Source of the DNA: Nocardiopsis_C rhodophaea
Lineage (GTDB): Bacteria; Actinomycetota; Actinomycetes; Streptosporangiales; Streptosporangiaceae
DNA length: 64,000 nucleotides
Direction of reading: 5' to 3'
Assembly: GCF_039530945.1 (NCBI RefSeq)
Contig: NZ_BAAAPC010000013.1
Location: forward strand, 1 to 64,000
Position numbers and translations under genes: made by a program. Of this stretch, positions 60,451 to 64,000 are shown piece after piece. Positions within the stretch are counted from its first letter, which is position 1, and every line of letters starts with the position of its first letter. The notes under the pieces were generated by a model that was not told where the DNA came from, did not search any database, and saw nothing but the letters and a program-made list of their open reading frames with translations.

Positions 60451-62829
60451 TCAGGACGACCAGGTCCAGTCCCGGATGTCCGGGGCGTCCTCGCCGTGCT
60501 CGCGCGCGTAGTCGCGGCAGCGCAGCCGCTCGTCCTGCATGCGCTGGCGCAGGTGTGCCGCGCGCACCGCGAGCCCGGGGATACGGTCGATGACGTCGAT
60601 GACCAGGTGGAAGCGGTCGAGGTCGTTGCGGAGCACCATGTCGAAGGGCGTGGTGGTGCTGCCCTCCTCCTTGTAGCCGCGGACATGCAGGTTGTCGTGC
60701 CCGTTGCGGCGGTAGGTGAGCCGGTGGATCAGCCACGGGTAGCCGTGGAACGCGAAGATGATCGGCTTGTCCGCGGTGAAGAGCGTGTCGAAGTCGCTCT
60801 CCGAGAGGCCGTGCGGGTGCTCCTCGGCCGGGACCAGCCGCATCAGATCGACGATGTTGACCACCCGCACCTTGAGCTGGGGCAGGTGCGCGCGGAGCAG
60901 GCGCGCCGCACCGAGCGTCTCCAGGGTGGGGACGTCGCCCGCACACGCCAGCACCACGTCGGGCTCTCTGCCGGCGTCCGTGCTGGCCCAGTCCCAGATC
61001 CCGGCGCCGCGCGTGCAGTGGGCGATGGCCTCGTCCATGGAGAGGTAGGTGAGCGCGGGCTGCTTGCCGGCGACGACCACGTTGACGGTGTCGCGCATGC
61101 GCAGGCAGCGGTCGACGGTGTGCAGCAGCGTGTTGGCGTCCGGTGGCAGGTAGACACGGATGATCTCGGGCTTCTTATTGACCACGTGGTCGAGGAAGCC
61201 GGGGTCCTGGTGGCTGAACCCGTTGTGGTCCTGGCGCCACACGTGCGAGCTGAGCAGGTAGTTGAGCGAGGCGATCGGACGGCGCCAGGGCAGGCCGCGG
61301 GTGATCTTGAGCCACTTGGCGTGCTGGTTGAACATCGAGTCCACGATGTGCACGAACGCCTCGTAGCTGTTGAACAGGCCGTGCCGCCCGGTCAGCAGGT
61401 AGCCCTCCAGCCAGCCCTGGCACAGGTGCTCGCTGAGCACCTCCATGACGCGGCCGTCGGCGGCGAGGTGCTCGTCGTCCGGCTCGGTCTCCAGCGCCCA
61501 CGTCCGGTCGGTGGCCTCGAACACCGCGCTGAGGCGGTTGGACGCCGTCTCATCGGCGCCCATGATCCGGAAGGTGGTCGGGTTGCTGCGCATGACATCG
61601 CGCAGGAAGCCGCCGAGCACCCCGGTGGCGCCGACGCTCCGGACGGCAGGCGCTGGGACGTCGACGGCGTGCCGCCGGTAGTCGGGCAGGAACAGGTCCT
61701 TGAGCAGCAGCCCGCCGTTGGCGTGCGGGTTGGCGCTGATCCGGCGCGGGCCCGCGGGGACCGGCGCGGTGGTCGCCGTGTTCGGCGTGCCGTTGAAGTC
61801 GAACAGCTCCTCGGGGTCATACGAGCGCAGCCAGTTCTCCAGCAGTCGGAGGTGTTCGGGATTGTCCCGGACCTCGCCGAGGGGGACCTGGTGCGACCGC
61901 CACGTGCCCTCGACCTGCTGGCCGTCGACCAGGGACGGGCCGGTCCAGCCCTTGGGGGTGCGCAAGACGACCATCGGCCAGCGGATCGATCCGGTGTCGC
62001 CCTCCTCGCGGGCCCGGTGGCGGATGGCGGTGATCTCGCCGAAGACCGTGTCGAGGGTGGCCGCCATCTGCTGGTGCATCGCCTCGGGCTCGTCGCCGGA
62101 CACGATGTAGGGCCGGTAGCCGTATCCCTCCAGCATCGAGACCAGGTCGCTTTCGGGGATGCGGGCCAGCACCGTCGGGCTGGCGATCTTGTACCCGTTG
62201 AGGTGCAGGATCGGCAGGACTGTGCCGTCGTGGACCGGGTCGGCGAAGCGGTTGGCCAGCCAGCTCCCGGCCAGCGGCCCGGTCTCCGCCTCGCCGTCGC
62301 CGACGATCGCCGCCACGACCAGGTCGGGGTTGTCCAGGGCCGCGCCGTAGGCGTGCGAGAGCGCGTAGCCCAGCTCGCCTCCCTCGTGGATGGACCCGGG
62401 CACCTCGGGCGCCACGTGGCTGGGCACCCCGCCCGGGAAGGAGAACTGCCGGAACAGGCGACGCATGCCCTCGACGTCCTGGGTGACGTCCGGGTAGATC
62501 TCGCTGAAGGTGCCGTCCAGCCACGCTGTGGCGACGGCCGCGGGGCCGCCGTGCCCCGGGCCGACGATCCAGATCATGTCGATGTCGCGGAGCTTTACCA
62601 GCCGCGACAGGTGGGTGTAGAGGAACGACAGGCCGGGCGTGGTACCCCAGTGTCCGAGCAGGCGGGGCTTGATGTGCTCGGGGCGCAGGGGCTCCCACAG
62701 CAGCGGGTTGTCGAGCAGGTAGATCTGCCCGACCGACAGGTAGTTCGCGGCCCGCCAGTAGAGGTCGACCCCGCGCAGTTCGTCCGGTCCCAGTGGTTCC
62801 CGGCTCGGCGCCGTACTCGCGTCGGTCAT
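60451..62829 (-). CDS. xfp: Phosphoketolase (xylulose-5-phosphate/fructose-6-phosphate)
   Basis: 792-residue thiamine diphosphate enzyme that splits xylulose 5-phosphate or fructose 6-phosphate with phosphate to acetyl phosphate and glyceraldehyde 3-phosphate or erythrose 4-phosphate. Blocks: GHWGTTPGLSFLYTHLSRL, IVGPGHGGPA, the cofactor motif GDGEAETGPLAGSW, and SSHVWRQDHNGFSHQDPGF. The N-terminus at 62829 is standard. No acetate kinase gene is nearby. Confidence 0.95.
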   Translation of the reverse strand: MTDASTAPSREPLGPDELRGVDLYWRAANYLSVGQIYLLDNPLLWEPLRPEHIKPRLLGHWGTTPGLSFLYTHLSRLVKLRDIDMIWIVGPGHGGPAAVATAWLDGTFSEIYPDVTQDVEGMRRLFRQFSFPGGVPSHVAPEVPGSIHEGGELGYALSHAYGAALDNPDLVVAAIVGDGEAETGPLAGSWLANRFADPVHDGTVLPILHLNGYKIASPTVLARIPESDLVSMLEGYGYRPYIVSGDEPEAMHQQMAATLDTVFGEITAIRHRAREEGDTGSIRWPMVVLRTPKGWTGPSLVDGQQVEGTWRSHQVPLGEVRDNPEHLRLLENWLRSYDPEELFDFNGTPNTATTAPVPAGPRRISANPHANGGLLLKDLFLPDYRRHAVDVPAPAVRSVGATGVLGGFLRDVMRSNPTTFRIMGADETASNRLSAVFEATDRTWALETEPDDEHLAADGRVMEVLSEHLCQGWLEGYLLTGRHGLFNSYEAFVHIVDSMFNQHAKWLKITRGLPWRRPIASLNYLLSSHVWRQDHNGFSHQDPGFLDHVVNKKPEIIRVYLPPDANTLLHTVDRCLRMRDTVNVVVAGKQPALTYLSMDEAIAHCTRGAGIWDWASTDAGREPDVVLACAGDVPTLETLGAARLLRAHLPQLKVRVVNIVDLMRLVPAEEHPHGLSESDFDTLFTADKPIIFAFHGYPWLIHRLTYRRNGHDNLHVRGYKEEGSTTTPFDMVLRNDLDRFHLVIDVIDRIPGLAVRAAHLRQRMQDERLRCRDYAREHGEDAPDIRDWTWSS

Positions 62830-62926
62830 GCTGTCCCCCAGATCGAGTGCGCGTAGGGACGCCTCGAAAGGCCCCTACCCGCCTCCGCACCGGATTAAGG
62901 GAGACCGAAAGTCATTTCCCGCCCAC

Positions 62927-63000
62927 CCTTCCGTTGATCTCGGCGATATCGACCGAATTTTCGCCGTTATTCGGTCGATATCGCCGAGATCAACGGAAGG
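62927..63000. repeat. Perfect 32-base-pair palindrome after the TetR gene
   Basis: 62927-62958 and 62969-63000 are exact reverse complements around a 10-base loop. The arm contains GTTGATCTCGGCGATATCGA, shared with the copies at 129-156 and 26601-26670. It lies 28 bases past the TetR gene stop and about 100 bases before the phosphoketolase start. Confidence 0.9.
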
Positions 63001-63028
63001 GGCGGGGAGGAAACCGACATCTCGACGT

Positions 63029-63691
63029 TCAGTGGGTGGTCAGGGCCTGGTGGAGCATCCGGGTCCACTGGCCGACGACGCGGCGCCGCCGCCGTTCGTC
63101 GTCGGTGAGGAGGCTGGCCAGCCCCAGGCCGCGTGCCAGGTCGAGCGTCGCCTGCACGGCCTCCCGTACGCCCGGGACGGTTTCGTCGGCGCCGAGCAGC
63201 TCGACGGCCGCGCGGTGTGCCTCGCGTCCGACGTGTTCCTCCAGCGGGATGACGTGGGAGCGCAGCCCCGGGTCACTGGCGGCGGCCGCCCACAGTTGCA
63301 GGGCGGCGGAGAACTCCGGTCCGGTGTAGGCGTCGATAAGCATCTCGACCACGGCGCCGGTGCGGGCGCCGCCATCGGGCAGATCGGCGGCGCGACGGCG
63401 CAGCTCGGCCAACCGGTTCTCGCTCATGTGCAGCAGCGCGGCGGTGAGCAGATCCTCGCGGGTCGGGAAGTGGTGCTGGGCCGCGCCCCGCGACACCCCG
63501 GCGCGCCGGGCCACGGCACCGACCGTGGCCCCGGAGAAGCCGACCTCGGACAGGCACTCCACGGCCGCCTCCAGGAGCCGCCGCCGGGTGGCGCGGCTGC
63601 GGTCCTGACGTGGTTCCCGGCCCGGCGCCGCCGTTTCGAGCTCGATGCGATCCCCCTCAGATCCCCGTCCGACCCGCAGCAAAATGTACAC
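63029..63691 (-). CDS. TetR-family transcriptional regulator
   Basis: 220 residues. The N-terminal helix-turn-helix is clear (SRATRRRLLEAAVECLSEVG, GATVGAVARRAGVSRGAAQH) and the ligand-binding helices follow. The only good start seen is GTG at 63691, with no strong ribosome site. It lies downstream of an acyl-CoA dehydrogenase gene on the same strand and is likely to control it or other fatty-acid genes, possibly sensing an acyl-CoA. Confidence 0.85.
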   Translation of the reverse strand: MYILLRVGRGSEGDRIELETAAPGREPRQDRSRATRRRLLEAAVECLSEVGFSGATVGAVARRAGVSRGAAQHHFPTREDLLTAALLHMSENRLAELRRRAADLPDGGARTGAVVEMLIDAYTGPEFSAALQLWAAAASDPGLRSHVIPLEEHVGREAHRAAVELLGADETVPGVREAVQATLDLARGLGLASLLTDDERRRRRVVGQWTRMLHQALTTH

Positions 63692-63843
63692 GGGGGGCGA
63701 CGGCCGCCGTTCTCGACGCGGCCGTTAATCTCCCCAGTGCTCCCGGGCGATGCGGACACCGCGGGCGTCCGCCGACCCCCGGAGTCGGCCGCGGGACCGC
63801 GGACAGCCGTTTCCCCCGGCCCGCCGCTCACCCGCGGTGTCCT

Positions 63844-64000
63844 CAGTACGACCTGGGCAGCCCGAGGGAGTGCTGTGCCACGTAGTTGAGGATCATCTCC
63901 CGGCTCACCGGGGCGATCCGGCCCAGCCGGGACGAAGCGATCGCGGCGCCGAGGCCGTACTCGCTCGCCAGGCCGTTGCCGCCGAGCGTCTGCACGGCCT
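63844..64000 (-). CDS. Acyl-CoA dehydrogenase, C-terminal end (cut by window edge)
   Basis: The last 51 residues of a minus-strand gene. They include VQTLGGNGLASEYGLGAA and APVSREMILNYVAQHSLGLP, the standard end of acyl-CoA dehydrogenases. The body lies beyond the window. It is separated from the TetR gene by 152 bases without a clear terminator. Confidence 0.85.

Overview
This window looks like chromosomal DNA from a high-GC, multicellular-type actinomycete. GC is high throughout, third codon positions are almost always G or C, and every clear gene has actinobacterial relatives: ClgR, a DUF3046 protein beside recA, a long Lhr helicase, a GylR-type glycerol regulator and the ergothioneine enzymes EgtA-D. 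The RecA, GylR and EgtB sequences and the ROK/ABC/GH3 cluster suit Nocardiopsis, Thermobifida or Streptomonospora relatives. That family placement is inference. There is no rRNA, tRNA or CRISPR array. The only recognisable mobile element is the tail of an IS30-type insertion sequence at the left edge.

Layout. 1-6742: IS30 tail, rny, recX and recA (with a perfect SOS box upstream), an unusual ABC ATPase/membrane protein pair, and a DUF3046 protein. 6850-12171: the giant helicase Lhr, then a nested inverted-repeat structure. 12172-18679: a ROK repressor divergent from a sugar ABC importer (lipoprotein and two permeases) with a GH3 glycosidase, a likely oligosaccharide uptake and cleavage operon. 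18805-29981: an Rrf2 regulator, then a conserved minus-strand core run: clgR, cinA, pgsA, rimO, rodZ-like, ftsK, rnj, dapA and a small holin-family membrane protein. 30255-38490: GNAT, menA, a lipoprotein plus OmpA pair, the glycerol regulon gylR-glpK-glpF, and a membrane-anchored esterase. 38775-44507: a complete urease operon ureABCFGD and dapB. 44600-53067: a VIT-family transporter, then a DeoR-controlled carbohydrate operon (HAD phosphatase, DhaK-DhaL kinase, RpiB-type isomerase, 2-hydroxyacid dehydrogenase, FGGY kinase), with the wreck of an MFS permease beside it. 53064-57393: ergothioneine genes egtA-B-C-D. 57695-64000: a membrane protein, acyl-CoA oxidase, phosphoketolase, a TetR regulator, and the end of an acyl-CoA dehydrogenase.

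How the genes may work together. The DhaK-type kinase and RpiB-type isomerase are the pair that in mycobacteria turns D-erythrulose into erythrose 4-phosphate. The DeoR operon is therefore best read as a C4 polyol or ketose pathway, but its extra FGGY kinase, hydroxyacid dehydrogenase and HAD phosphatase do not fit the published routes. The same operator-like sequence lies in front of the operon and in front of the broken permease, so the permease probably belonged to this regulon before an internal deletion.

The most unusual non-coding signals are: a long near-perfect palindrome just 3' of the two RNase genes rny and rnj and of the TetR gene, with the rny copy apparently cut by the IS30 element; the nested inverted repeat after lhr; a consensus CRP site in front of egtA; a shared 12-mer in front of gylR and glpK; and the DeoR operator pair.
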